Positions 11,831 to 23,443 of a DNA stretch of 64,000 bases are shown piece by piece (position 1 is the first letter of the stretch; each line of letters begins with the position of its first letter). The translations under genes and the position numbers were made by a program. This DNA comes from Pegoplata infirma (lineage: Eukaryota > Arthropoda > Insecta > Diptera > Anthomyiidae), in contig OY992537.1 in NCBI GenBank assembly GCA_963921195.1, positions 64,406,400 through 64,470,399 on the forward strand, read 5' to 3'. The notes under the pieces were generated by a model. The model saw nothing but the letters and a program-made list of their open reading frames with translations, ran no database searches and had not been told where the DNA came from.

Positions 11831-12390
11831 ACACAAAAAATTATGTAAGTTACTACATGTTAGTTGTTTGTATATTTTACAGTAGTTAGTTGTTTTCAAC
11901 TACAAAGTCAGTTGTTTTTGTAAGAAAAATATCAAACAACTATTTCTGTTAGTTATTTTAAGTAGTTTTTTTAAATAACTAACAAAAAAGTACTGTAATG
12001 TAGTAACAGTTATTTAAAGTAGTTAATTTTATTTTTTATCTCTGAAATGTTTCAATGTTTTTTTCCAAAAAATAAAAATAAATTTTCGCATTTTTTCACA
12101 ACTTTTTAAAAAAAGAAACTTGGAAAAAATTTGGTCTTCAATTTTTTTTCTGAAAAATTTTTTGAAAAAAAAAAATTATATATTGTTTATTTTATTTTTA
12201 CTACATTTTAGTTGTTTTGACTACAAATGTAAGTAATTTTTACTACATAAGTCAGTTGTTTTTTGTCAGTTAAAATAACTAACATTGTTAGTTGATTTAA
12301 CTGAAAAATTAGTTGACCCCAAAACAACTTACAAAGTAGTTATTTTAACTGACATTTTCAGTTGATTTTACTAACATAATTTTTTGAGTG
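11830..12390. mobile_element. TA-MITE family with GTTAGTTGTTTT motif, copy 2
   Basis: Same family as 10622-11397 without the SINE. Starts CACACAAAAAATTATGTAAG, ends CATAATTTTTTGAGTG, with TA at 11828-11829 and 12391-12392. Confidence 0.75.
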
Positions 12391-13066
12391 TACCCTGTAA
12401 AATAGAACATTATTACCAAACACTAATTTTTAACTAAAAATCTGTTAAACCTTATTGGTGTCTTCGGAATGGGGGTATACTAACTTTACCATTCCATTTG
12501 TAATTCATCGAAACAAACGTATGGGACTCCATTGGTTTTGATAAATGAATGGTGTTTTAAGTTATGACAGCAAAATTAACTTTAGCATTCTTTTATCTTA
12601 CATTTATATATCTTTTAAAAAACTAATAACTTATTTTTATTTATTCATTTATTTTAATTTTATTTATTAATTTCATTTAACGTTTTTATAACACAAAAAA
12701 TTAAACGAACCACGCACACTAAAATACAAAATGAAAATGGCGGTCTGTATTTGTTTTTTTGTTTTCTTTCGATAATTTTTGTGTGCAAGTAATTTGCGTT
12801 ATTGTGCAAGTTACTTGTTTATTTTCCATAAAAAAATAATTATGATACTTTAACATCGACAAGCATAGTTTTAGCAAAAATTTGTTTAAAAAAACATTTT
12901 GGTACGAAAAAATGTTTACCAAGTAGGATTGCTCAATCTGGCACAGATTTTTTTGCGTGTAGGATTGCTCAATCTGACTCTAGTTTTTTTTTTTGTGTAC
13001 TTCAATTAGTTAAGTACACACTAAAAAATGCCCGTTATCGTGAAAACCCCTAATAAGAATTTACTA

Positions 13067-13760
13067 CACCCAAAAAATTTCATGGTAGCATAGTTAACAA
13101 AATCCATAGTTGTTTTAAATAAATTTCAAATCAACTATTTATAATCAATAACAACTATGTACAAAGTTGGTCACAACGATTTATTTAAAATTTGAAAGTT
13201 TGAAACTGTTTGAAAACAGTTCAAAAAGAACAAAAAATTAAAATTATAAAAAAACAGAAAAGTTTCAGAAGTTAAAAAAATAATAAAACAATAAATAATT
13301 ATAATTTTAAATTGGTAAAGTCCACCATGGAAGAGGAAATTGAATTGCATCCAACAAACTTTAAAAAGGCATATCAAAAAACAGATTCAATGGACATCAA
13401 ATGTATGGTATGATTAATTGTGTACATAATTTTAATAAATAAATTTAAAAAATATATACCAAAATTTTGCATTTTTATTTAAAAAAAGGGCATTTATAAT
13501 AACTACTTTTAGTATTACATAGTAAATATCAACTATGTCTGATTTTTTAATAAAAACAACGATTACATAGTCATTTGCTACTATTTTTACATTTTATGAA
13601 ATACGTCGTTGTCAGTAACTTTTTCCATAGTTGATTTGTTTATTTAAAAGAAACATAGTTACCAACCACTATGTCACATCAACTATGGCATAGTTGGGGT
13701 TATTTCACCTATGACATAGTTGAAAAAATAGTAATCATCAACTATGTTATTTTTTGGGTG
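13067..13760. mobile_element. TA-MITE with CATAGTTG internal motif
   Basis: Ends CACCCAAAAAATTTCATGG and inverse ATTTTTTGGGTG, TA duplicated at 13065-13066 and 13761-13762. Over a dozen CATAGTT/AACTATG motifs line both ends. It ends about 225 bp upstream of the Grx5 start and so may sit in the promoter region. Confidence 0.75.
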
Positions 13761-13987
13761 TATAGTTTTGCTGCAAGTGTATTCCAAAACAGTTTTCAAC
13801 GGTCATTTAAAATTTTCTGTATTTTTTTAACAACCCTGTTCTTTATTTTGTTTCGTTTCCACTTCGTTTTTTAATTCCTTCCTAAATTAATAAAAGGTTA
13901 CGTGTTAAAAACTTTGTTGTGCTGCTGAAAATATAATTTCTTTCAAAAAACAATTATAAAAGAAAACAAATCTGTAAATTCTCAAAT

Positions 13988-14529
13988 ATGGCCAGTCTTA
14001 TTAGGCAAATTTTAAAACCAAATCTATATCGTTCAACGGGTTTGTTTACACAAACCTCCAGACTTTTTTCCGCAGAAGGCGGTAGTCCACAATCTTATAG
14101 CAAGGAAATTTTAGAAAAATTGGTCAGCACCAACAAGGTAGTGGTATTCATGAAAGGTAATCCGGAAGCACCACGTTGTGGATTCAGTAATGCTGTGGTT
14201 CAAATATTGCGTATGCATGGCGTACCATATGATGCTCATGATGTTTTGTTAAGCGATGAATTAAGGCAGAGTAAGTTTGGAATTTCACAACGAAAAGAAA
14301 ATACATAATTGATTGAGAATGTGCTTGATTTACAGATATTAAGGATTTCACGGAATGGCCCACTATTCCTCAAATATTCATCAATGGTGAATTTGTGGGC
14401 GGCTGTGATATATTATTGCAAATGCATCAGAGTGGTGATTTGATTGAGGAACTTAAGAAAGTTGGTATTGAATCTGTGCTTCTGAAAGAAGCCGATGAAA
14501 CAAATGCAGGCAAAACTGATAAAAAATAA
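13988..14529 (+). CDS. Grx5: Mitochondrial monothiol glutaredoxin 5, complete
   Basis: Two exons, 13988-14270 and 14336-14529, joined in phase 1 (donor A|gtaagt, acceptor tacag|at), give 158 aa. Residues 1 to about 28 are basic and hydroxylated with no acidic residue until 30, as expected for a mitochondrial targeting peptide. The glutaredoxin fold has FMKG (54-57, glutathione-contacting Lys), the monothiol CGFS active site (64-67), the cis-Pro motif TIPQIF (104-109) and GGCD (116-119). CGFS glutaredoxins of this class bind a glutathione-ligated [2Fe-2S] cluster and pass it from the ISCU scaffold to later assembly factors. The intron is 65 bp. A longer unspliced frame reading to 14308 is only intron read-through. 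The start is the first ATG (context CAAATATGG). A TA-MITE ends about 225 bp upstream. No canonical AATAAA was seen in the first 150 bp after the stop; an ATATAAA variant lies near 14645. Confidence 0.95.
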
Positions 14530-14811
14530 TTTTATTAAGATTCGTAGATAATCTTAAATATTTCGACATATTTTTGTTAAATTTTAATTTGTAATATTCA
14601 TTACATCTTTATTTGTTATTCATTTAGTTTACAACTCAAATATATATAAAATTTTTGTTAAAAATTTCATAAGTTGATTGGATTTTATTAGGTTATGTAA
14701 ACAAAAAAACTTCTGATTTAACAGCTGTTTATTGTTTTGATGTTTCATCTTCAACTTGTTTCATTTTAATGCACGGTTGTCAATTTAGTATAAACCACAG
14801 TGTATAAACTT

Positions 14812-15060
14812 AACGCATTGAGGAGAAACAGAACAATCCCGGCACGTCCTTTTCCATTCGATTTGACAGCTAAAATCGTGCTTCTGCAAAGCAAGGGACA
14901 GTTTACCATTAGAATGAGTGTCACCAACTTTAAAAAAATAAAACAAGTTTTATTTCACACCGGCGTCGGCCACCGGTTTTATCTTTCAAATCGTATGGCG
15001 AGCTTTTTCAGTTTCTGCACTAAAGCAGTAATTTTCGCAATCTAGGGATTTTTAGCGCAC
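14812..15060 (+). mobile_element. Inverted-repeat element (AGAACAAYCCCGGCAC terminus), intact copy
   Basis: Starts with AGAACAATCCCGGCAC and contains a GC-rich core CCGGCGTCGGCCACCGGTTT that is unusual in this AT-rich DNA. Comparison with the interrupted copy at 17181-23210 (opposite orientation) gives the uninterrupted sequence TTTATCTTTCAAATCGTATGG-like at the insertion point. The short frame here is not a gene. Confidence 0.55.
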
Positions 15061-15100
15061 TTAAAAGAAAACTGTTGTAAATAAAAATAACTATTGTAAC

Positions 15101-15237
15101 TTAAGGCCTATTCACACCTGACGTGAAATCGCGTTCCAACGAGATTTCGATCATATGTTCTGTGTCATTTTATACACAACCATATGATCGAAATCTCGTT
15201 CGAACGAGATTTCACCTCAGGTGTGAATTGGGTATTA
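15101..15237. mobile_element. Palindromic MITE (GGCCTATTCACACCTGA), copy 1
   Basis: About 135 bp near-perfect palindrome: GGCCTATTCACACCTGACGT at the left and TCAGGTGTGAATTGGGTATT at the right, with a TTTTATACACAACC loop. TTAA at the left edge suggests a TTAA or TTA target. A second copy lies at 30743-30879. Confidence 0.7.
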
Positions 15238-15239
15238 GG

Positions 15240-15368
15240 GCGGATTACTCAATGAAAGTTAGATGCTAATTGCCGATTTAACGGAGCCTTATGTCAAAAT
15301 TTGAATATTGAAAAATTTGTAAAAACCACCATCATGTTGGTATTATATGCAACATTTGAGTAATCCAG
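15240..15368. repeat. Short inverted repeat GGATTACTCAA
   Basis: GGCGGATTACTCAATG at about 15240 and TTTGAGTAATCCAGCC at about 15353 are inverse, bounding about 125 bp without coding capacity. Confidence 0.4.
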
Positions 15369-15950
15369 CCTAAGAGTCCCCGCACAACAATGTCGGAGCG
15401 GATGACGGTTTCGGTCATTAGAGAGTATAGGCGCAAAACAAAAGCGGCAGCGGGAAATTCCGTCATACGTTGATATTTACACTATTTTTTCACTTTTTCC
15501 ACATATTTTTATTTGATTTTATTGTTTTATAGAAAACAAAAAAAGAATCGGAGAAATGAAGAAAACAAGAAAATGTTTGACAGAAATACATGTATTTTGT
15601 TGTTGTATCTGTCAAACATTTTCTTGTTTTCTTCATTTCTCCGATTCTTTTTATGTTTTCTATCAAGGGTGAGAACCGCTATTGATTAGTTTTTTTGTGT
15701 TTTTTTAGAATTTTTAATAATTTTTAATATTTTTTTTTTTAGAGATCACATTTTTTTGTTTACTTTATCGAAAATAATCGAAATATTTATAAAAATGTGG
15801 CAACATTTTAATATCAAAAATTAAAAGAGAGAGAGAAACCGACACAAAAATAAGATTGATTTTATTCAAGCGGTTTTCGGTCGAGCGTGTTTTCTTGCCA
15901 AATTTGTATGAAAAAAACGTTACCGACATTGTTGTGCGGGAACTCTTAGG
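15369..15950. mobile_element. Inverted-repeat element (CCTAAGAGTCCCCGCAC) containing a foldback
   Basis: Ends CCTAAGAGTCCCCGCACAAC and GTTGTGCGGGAACTCTTAGG are inverse over more than 25 bp. Inside, 15530-15663 is a perfect-arm foldback (arms around AGAATCGGAGAAATGAAGAA) that looks like a separate nested insertion. Confidence 0.6.
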
Positions 15951-16681
15951 CAACATTTTTTATGTGGTTTCAAGAAAATATACAATTTATTTACAAAAAG
16001 TCTAAAATTTTCAGAATGTTTTCTTTTGAAAAGTCTGAAATTCTGAATTTTTCAGAGTCGCAGTTGTTATATTAGCCTTGTATACGCATAACCGTATATA
16101 TGTTAACATTAACTGTAAAACCGAAAACGCATCCACGTTTAACAAAATGTACATGGCATCACTGTGGTTGTGTGTCAAAATTTATTAAGGCAAAATGGTT
16201 TTTGTCTGTGATACAACAAGAAATAGGGTTGTGTCTATGCTTTTTCAATAAAAATGTGAACTTGGCTTCACTTTTTATCGAAGCTAAAAATTAATGTCGA
16301 TAATTATACATGCTATAACTAAGCGTGGATAATTTTACACGGTTATGCGAAAACGGGGCTATTAATTCGTAAAATATTGTAAACCAAAAACTTATATTTA
16401 TCAAGACTATGCATGAGTCAGTTCTTTTTGACTTTTAAAGGTGGTGTTAGTTTTACAAATGCCATTTGGGAAAGCTGGAAGTTTTGTTTACCTTTTATTT
16501 TACCTTTAATTTTGCTGGTTGTTTTGATTTAATTAAATTAATTTCTTTATTTTATTTTTCTATTTTGTAGCGACACAACAATAATTTTCATTCATCATTT
16601 TAAAATTTTTCAATGTTTATTTTTCGTTATATCCAAATCGTTCCCAAATACTTTCCAAAAAAAGATTCGCATCTATTAATA

Positions 16682-17133
16682 AAGCCCCTATGACACTAAA
16701 TTTTTTTTGTATTTGATGGAATTTATGTGAACAGTGCAAATATATCACCATAGGAAATCTAAATAAGTGTGAATAGTAAAAGCATACTAAAAAAAACAGT
16801 AAACGTCAAATTTTATTCTTGTGTTATCGATAAATTTGGTTATCAAATGATTGAATGTCAAAAAAAATGTTAAAATTTTACATTTTTTTTGTGACATTTA
16901 CGCATGAATGATATTAAGTGTTGCCAACTTTTCTGTTTTTCATTAAATGAAGCGATTTTTTTGTTTTTTTTTACGGTTTTTGGTATTTATTAAGCGGGTT
17001 TTTATTTAAATAAAAGAAATCATCACTATTTGTTTGTTTATTTTATGTTTCTTTTTCATTTCTTCTTTTGCTGTTTCATTCTATCAATTAATAAAAAATA
17101 AAATACAAAAAAAATGTAGTGTCATAGGGGCTT
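16682..17133. mobile_element. Inverted-repeat element (AAGCCCCTATGACACTA)
   Basis: 450 bp bounded by AAGCCCCTATGACACTA and TAGTGTCATAGGGGCTT. AT-rich interior with no coding frame. Confidence 0.6.
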
Positions 17134-17955
17134 AACGACTTCGTTATTACTGACAATACTAATCATGAGTTAGAGTAGAAACAGAACAAGCCCGGCACGA
17201 CTTTTTCCATACGATTTGACTAGTGTTTGGGACAGACATGGGCGATACCAATTACATTTTTTTCAATTACAATTACATGTAATTAGTAATTGAGTTTTTT
17301 CAATTACAATTACATGTAATTAGTAATTGAATTTTTCAATTACATTTACATGTAATTAGTAATTGAGTTTTTTCAATTACTAATTACATGTAATTGTAAT
17401 TGAAAAAACTCAATTACTAATTACATGTAAATGTAATTGAAAAATTCAATTACTAATTACATGTAATTGTAATTGAAAAAACTCAATTACTAATTACATG
17501 TAATCGTAATTAAAACGTTCAAATTACAGTGTTTTCCATTACATGCAAAAAAAAAAATCTGACAACTGACAAAGTTTTATTTTTAACAAATTAATAGTGA
17601 CTGGCGAAATTCAACATCAGAAGCATTTTGGACAAGTTAAGTGATTGCGGTCGATTCTAAATATGATATTTAAAACTAGTGTAAAAAAATATAAGTCAAA
17701 AATATAACATAAAATTTGTGACATAAATATATAATTTGTGTGTATAGTTATGGTGGCAGATTCTAAACTTGAAACTAAACTAAACTTTTCTTTTTCCTAC
17801 TACGTTACCATGGCTTTTACTGGTGACATTTCACATGATTTAAAACTAACACCGAAATTATATAATATTTATTTTAATAAAATAATTATATGTATTAATA
17901 TTAATTAAATAATTTTAATAAAATATAATAAATAAGTGATACCAACTACATACAA

Positions 17956-18755
17956 AAACAAGTAAGAAAATAATAGTCGGTCAAGACCGACCATATAATA
18001 CCCTACACCAGTGTTTTCCGGAAAATGTGTCCCAAGTCCAAACATGGACCGATTTGGTTTATCTTAGGTCAAATCTTTAATAAGTGTAGAAAACACTCAC
18101 AAACCAAATCTGAGTGAAATAGTCTTCTATTTGTTTTTGAATTAACCGATTTAAGTGAATAGCGGGCGAAATTTTCATATGGGACCTAAGTCCAAAAATG
18201 GTGTGATTATAATCAAATTTTGATTGGGTAATTATAGTACGTGTTAAAAATAAACAAAATTTTAATAAATCATTTCCTATTTTCATGAAATTTTAGCGAT
18301 TTATGTGAATATCGGGAGGGTGGTTTGTATGGGGGCTACAAGAAGAACTGGTCCGATTGCTTTAAAATGTGGAATGGTGATTTTTGAATACAAAACACGT
18401 TTACCTGCCAAATTTCGAAAGGATACCTATTGTTATTGTTAGAGTCATTTGACTCATATTTTAAGGGGACGTTTGTATGGGGGCTAGGTCAAAACATGGA
18501 CTGATTTTTGCAAATTTCAATAGCGTCCGTCGTTGTGTCAAAAGAAGCTTAAGTCTCAAATTTCAGATAAATCGGTTAAAAATTGCGACCTGTATCGTGC
18601 GCACAACGTTTACATGGACGGACATCGCTAAATCGACTCAAAAAGTTATTCTGAGTCAATCTTGAAGGTGGGTCTAGGACCAATATTTCGGGAAGTTATA
18701 AATATCAGCAGAAACTCATTATACCCTGTACCACTGAGTGGTGTAGGGTATAAAA
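17956..18755 (-). mobile_element. DINE-1/HINE-like element (non-autonomous Helentron)
   Basis: Read on the minus strand it begins TATACCCTACACCACTCAGT with a 5' hairpin, carries a GATGTCCGTCC segment, and ends with hairpin GTCGGTCTTGACCGAC followed by CTTACTTGTTT. This is the architecture of Drosophila DINE-1 elements, which mobilise through Helitron/Helentron machinery. Short frames inside are not genes. Confidence 0.75.
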
Positions 18756-18759
18756 ATAG

Positions 18760-20125
18760 TGTTGCCAAAATTGTAATGGTAAGTAGTGATATCGTTGTTT
18801 TTACAAGTAGTTACAGCAAGGGGTACTAATAGAAAATAATATATTAATATAATAAATAAATTCGAAAGAATTTTGTAATTTGGTGTTTTTTCGACTAAAT
18901 TTTGCGTTTTTTATTTGCATCTAGCGGTCAAAAAATTATTTTATTTGTTAGCAGGAAATCTAACGACTTTATATTATCTTAAAAATAATTAATATTTCGC
19001 AGGTACAGTGAAATCAGAAAATACACACGCATTTGTTGGATTTTTTTAAAGCATGCCAGCAGCAAGCAAAATCCTACCTGCATAAGTGATCGCTTGCATA
19101 ATTTAACATATAACAAAAAGGAAACAGCTACAAAGTCATAAAGACATAAAAAATCGCGATTTCCAAAAGGAATTTAAAAGACACTATTATTTTTTTACAA
19201 CGCAAAATATGTGAAGACATTGCATTGAAATTCAATGGAGTGGCTGTACATCGCAATAAATATTTGAAAAATTGAAAATTTTGGCACGAAAAGGTCTACA
19301 TTTTATAGGATCTTCTTTTATATGTGTGGTCATAAAAATCAAGTTGGGTTAAAAATATCGGGATTTCCAAAAAGACATTAGTATTTTATTTTTTTTTGCA
19401 ACGCGAAATATGTAAAGAAACTACCTTTTAAAGACATTGCATTATCCTTTAATGGAGCGGCTGCATATCGCAATAAATATTTCCAAAAGTGAAATTATTA
19501 TTACAGAAAAGGTCTAATTTTTTTTATTATATGCTTTTATATGTGCCATAAAAGCAGATCCTAAAAAATGTTGACCTTTTTTTGATAATTTTTCCCTTTT
19601 GCAAATATTTATTACCTGAACTATTTTATTTTATCTTTTAAAGCAAATTTGTGGTTTTCAGCCAAATTTATATTCTTTCAAAGATTTTTTGTTGTGCTTG
19701 ATAAATAACACTGGTTTACAAAATAAAATAAAAAATTCTGTGCACGAAACGTGACTATATTTTTTTATATATTACAGACTACTAACTCAAAAAAAAATAT
19801 CAAATTTTTTTTTTCACGGATTCAGTAATATTAAAAATTTGTTTAGCGTTTCTTTAAATTTTTCGACTATTTTCGTTATACCTCACGTTGTTTACATCCG
19901 ATCTACTCGCGATAAAATCCATGTTAAAGAGAATCATGCAACAAATCATTCAAACATCATTTTCCAATCAAATGATAAGATTACGTTTAATTAGCATACA
20001 TAATATGTCATATTATGACAAAAATACGTTATTTGAGCAATTAAATCAAAATTTGGATGGTCGACAAAAATAGAAATCGTAACAAATAAATTTTATTATG
20101 ATTTCTCTTCAGAGACCAAATATAA
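18760..20125. other. AT-rich interior of hAT-like element 2
   Basis: Contains two diverged direct copies of a segment around AAAGACATTGCATT (19195-19330 and 19390-19550), and at 19860-20000 a stretch distantly like the foldback at 32108-34135 (GATCTACTCGCGATAAAATC against GATCTTCTCGCAATAAAAAC). No gene seen. Confidence 0.4.
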
Positions 20126-20127
20126 GT

Positions 20128-20984
20128 GCCAGTTTACAGAAGGCGAACGCTACACCGAAAAAATTCCCCAGTTAGATAGTTACGAAAATCCTCAGTCGAT
20201 TTGAAATAAATTTAAAATAACTGGGCTGGTTACGAACAACTGGGTTTTTAGTTAATAAAAACAATCTATCAGTTACCCTGTTAATCAAATTTTATTTATT
20301 TGTTTACAAATCTTAAAACTCAACATCATTTTATAAAAATAAAAAAACAAAAACGGATTTTAATTTTGTAATGGTAAGTTTTATTTGCTAATTTGTTTCT
20401 TCCTTTAATAAAAAAATAACTATTAATATTTTTTCAGATGGAGAATGAATGGAAATATGATTGCAGCCTGTAAAGGAATTGAGAAGTCGAGAATTTGGTG
20501 TCCTGAAAATGTGACATACATACATATTCGTTCAGTTGGTGGTTGTTTTTAGTTGGTGAAGGGTAATGAATTTAAATAAAATCTTAAAATAAAATTATGC
20601 TAAAAATAAAAATATTTTCTTTAATGGTAAAATTAAAAAAAAAAAATTTAGTCCTCATTGACAATTTTTATTTATTGACCAGTTATTACCAACTATTTTC
20701 AACGATTTCACAAATTTAATTAATATGCTGTTGCCTTTAACTGGAAATTCAGTTAAATTCAAAATTGTTTATAAAATTAGTTACAATCAACCGAGTGAAA
20801 ACAACTGGGGCTCAGTTAGGTGTATTTCAACTGGAACTTAGTTAAATTCTTAGTAGCCAGTAACTGGGAAATTTTTTGGGTGTACACACGAACGAAAATT
20901 TTGCATGTGTTTTGTTATTGTAACAACAAAAAAATACATGTAAAATTTTCGTTCGTGTGTAGCGTTCGCCTTCTGTAAACTGGC
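20128..20984. mobile_element. Palindromic MITE split by a TA-MITE
   Basis: Left arm GCCAGTTTACAGAAGGCGAA at 20128 and right arm ending with its exact inverse at 20984. Removing 20153-20882 and one TA leaves a near-perfect palindrome of about 125 bp. Confidence 0.75.
20153..20882. mobile_element. TA-MITE with AACTGGG internal motif
   Basis: Ends CACCGAAAAAATTCCCCAGT and inverse ACTGGGAAATTTTTTGGGTG, TA at 20151-20152 and 20883-20884. Inner motifs CAGTTA and AACTGG repeat near both ends. Nested in the 20128-20984 palindrome. Confidence 0.75.
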
Positions 20985-22035
20985 CCTAACAGTTGTTTGT
21001 GACTTTTTGTTTTAAAAAAAATATTCTAATGTATTAACAACTGTTGTATTTACACTTTTTTTGGGACGCTAAAAAACGACAAAATTATTTTTTTTTAATC
21101 TGTGTAAATATGTTGCAGATGGATTGACAATATGTTGGTTTAGCTTTGAAAAATACTTAGGTAAAATTATATTAAAATTCACAGGAAAAAAAATTTTTTT
21201 TTGATAAAATAATTTTTTCTTTCCAAATTGTAAAAAACGGTTAATAATGTAAAAAAATCATAATAAATAACTACTTATAATATTTTTAAAGACAAAAAAA
21301 AAAACATACAACTATTCTTTTTCATGGTATTCGGATGCATAATAATAAAAATTAATTTGATTCATGTTTCAGTTGAAAATTAATACTTTAAACTTTATTT
21401 CAAAACTAAAAATTTAATGAATAAATTCATTGTATAAAAGATCTGGGTTTATTTAAACCCTATCAGTTTTAGATTTTCTGTTTATTTCAGTTATGAAATC
21501 AAATTTAGTTAAACGATTTTTTAACTAAATATGTGTTAAATTTAGTTTGTTTAACTAAAATGTTTGCATTCCAATTAATGTGGTGATTATTACTCTCATT
21601 GTACGGTCTATTTTGTGTATTTCTTTTGTGTCGTCTGTAGTCATTGTTAAGTTTTTTTAAAGACTACCACAAAAACTCTCGTTATCTTCGTTTGACTTGG
21701 AGTTTTTGCTTCCAGTTTGTTGCGAATGACTACAGTATTGTGTGTTATTTTCATTTGCTGGCTTTTTTCAAAAACTATCAACTGAGGAGTTTAACAATTT
21801 CAGTGGCAGTTTAGTTATTTTAACTCTGTTTTGAACTGCTGTCAAATGGCACCCACAATTCTGTTTACAACTTGAGGCCAGCGCCACCTGCAGGGTCGAA
21901 AAAAATCAAATCTTTAAAACCTTGATCAGCATCTATGTATGTCATAGGTTGGTAGCTCTTATGATTCCAGAGATCATGCGTTACAAACAATTGCACTAAC
22001 GATTTTATGCATAAAGATTTTTGAATAAATATGTA
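20985..22035. other. AT-rich interior of hAT-like element 2, right part
   Basis: No gene or bounded repeat recognised. Contains scattered TTTAGTTAAA motifs. Confidence 0.35.
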
Positions 22036-23443
22036 TGTGTAATTGACAATATTAGTAATTAACTACTAAATGTAATTATAAACATGTTTCTTACAATTAC
22101 ATTAAAATCAATTACATTTTTCAATTAGATGTAATTAGTAATTGAGTTTTTTCAATTACAATTACATGTAATTTGTAATTGAGTTTTTTCAATTACAATT
22201 ACATGTAATTTGTAATTGAGTTTTTTCAATTACAATTACATGTAATTTGTAATTGAGTTTTTTCAATTACAATTACATGTAATTAGTAATTGAAAATTTT
22301 CAATTACTAATTACATGTAATTGTAATTGAAACTGTAATCAATTACACAATGTAATCATTAACCCCCATGTCTGGTTTGGGAATTCCCGGACTTTTCAAT
22401 TTCCCGGGAAACGGGAAAAAAATAATTTATTTCATTATTAATGTAAATCATAAAAAACATTAAAATTTGATTATCTTTTTATTAAAAACAGTTTTATTAG
22501 AGATAAACAATTAATTAAAACATAAAAAATCAAAAAATAAAAGTTAAAAGTCATGAAATACAATTAAACATAACAAAAAAAATATTGCAACTTTTTTCCT
22601 TCACAAAAAATCGCAAAAAAATAGCTAAAAATCGCCAAAAAAGATTTAAAACCGCGTTATTCGAGAAAAAACTAATATAGTTGGCAGCACTTTTAATATT
22701 TATTCTGGAAATGTTAATTCTAGGTTCAAAATTTTTATATTTTTTTTAAAGTCTTATCAAAATTATCATTAACCGACGTATATTTTTTGACTTTTTAAGT
22801 TTTTTCATGATATTAACATACTTTTTACACTTGGTCAGTTTTCCTATGAATATATATTTGCACTGTTCTTCCAAATAGAAAAAATACAAAAAATATCAAA
22901 TGTAATTATACCTGTATGAAAAAAAGATATTAAAAATTAAATTACAATAAACCTTTTTTATGTAAAATGGTTTATTTTATAAAATTCCCGGATTTCCCGG
23001 GAAAAATTAAAAAAATACCCGGGAATTCCCGTCAGTCTTTTCCCAGGAATTCCCGGGAAATACGACCCGGGAATTCCCGGACCCCAAACACTAGATTTGA
23101 CAGATAAAACCGGTGGCCGGCGCCGGTGTGAAATAAAACTTGTTCTATTTTTTAAAGGTGGCAAAACTTATTCTAATTGGAAACCGTGCACCGTGCCGTG
23201 CTTGTTCTGTTCGTACTATTACCCCTGTTGTAGACATTGCCTTAATTGTGTTTAACATCATAGAAAAAAAAAATCGCTAACCAACACTGGCAATTTTAGC
23301 AACCCTGATTTTGCCAACAACACTGACGTTTTTGTCCAATTGGATTATTTTCAAAAAGCTGTCAAAACAACTTTAACATTTTTCCCAGAAGCGCCCATTT
23401 TTAATTTCCATTTTTATCTGAAAAATTCTAAACTTTTTACAAA

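Larger units (their letters stand above)
17233..22374. mobile_element. hAT-like element 2 (CAGACATGGG terminus, AATTACATGTAATT subterminal repeats)
   Basis: Starts CAGACATGGG and ends CCCATGTCTG, flanked by the 8-bp duplication GTTTGGGA (17225-17232 and 22375-22382). Arrays of TTTCAATTACATGTAATTAG lie at 17250-17530 and 22040-22340 in mirrored order. Interior hosts a HINE (17956-18755) and a palindromic MITE (20128-20984). No transposase frame was recognised, so it is non-autonomous or enlarged by later insertions. Confidence 0.8.
17221..23093. mobile_element. hAT-like element 1 (TAGTGTTTGGG terminus, CCCGGGAATT subterminal repeats)
   Basis: Starts TAGTGTTTGGG and ends CCCCAAACACTA, flanked by the 8-bp duplication GATTTGAC (17213-17220 and 23094-23101). 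Net length without its insert is about 730 bp. The ends at 22380-22425 and 22980-23080 are studded with TTCCCGGGAA motifs. No transposase frame. Its left terminus is split by hAT-like element 2. Confidence 0.8.
17181..23210 (-). mobile_element. Outermost inverted-repeat element of a nested stack, interrupted copy
   Basis: Left remnant 17181-17220 (CAGAACAAGCCCGGCAC) and right remnant 23094-23210 (ending GTGCCGTGCTTGTTCTG) belong to one element, split by a 5.9 kb hAT-like insertion. Rejoining at GATTTGAC restores the sequence of the copy at 14812-15060 read in reverse. The GC-rich core CCGGTGGCCGGCGCCGG is palindromic. Confidence 0.7.

Noticed and set aside
14800..15045. 81-codon frame near Grx5
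   Set aside because: Lies entirely in an inverted-repeat element that recurs at 17181-23210.
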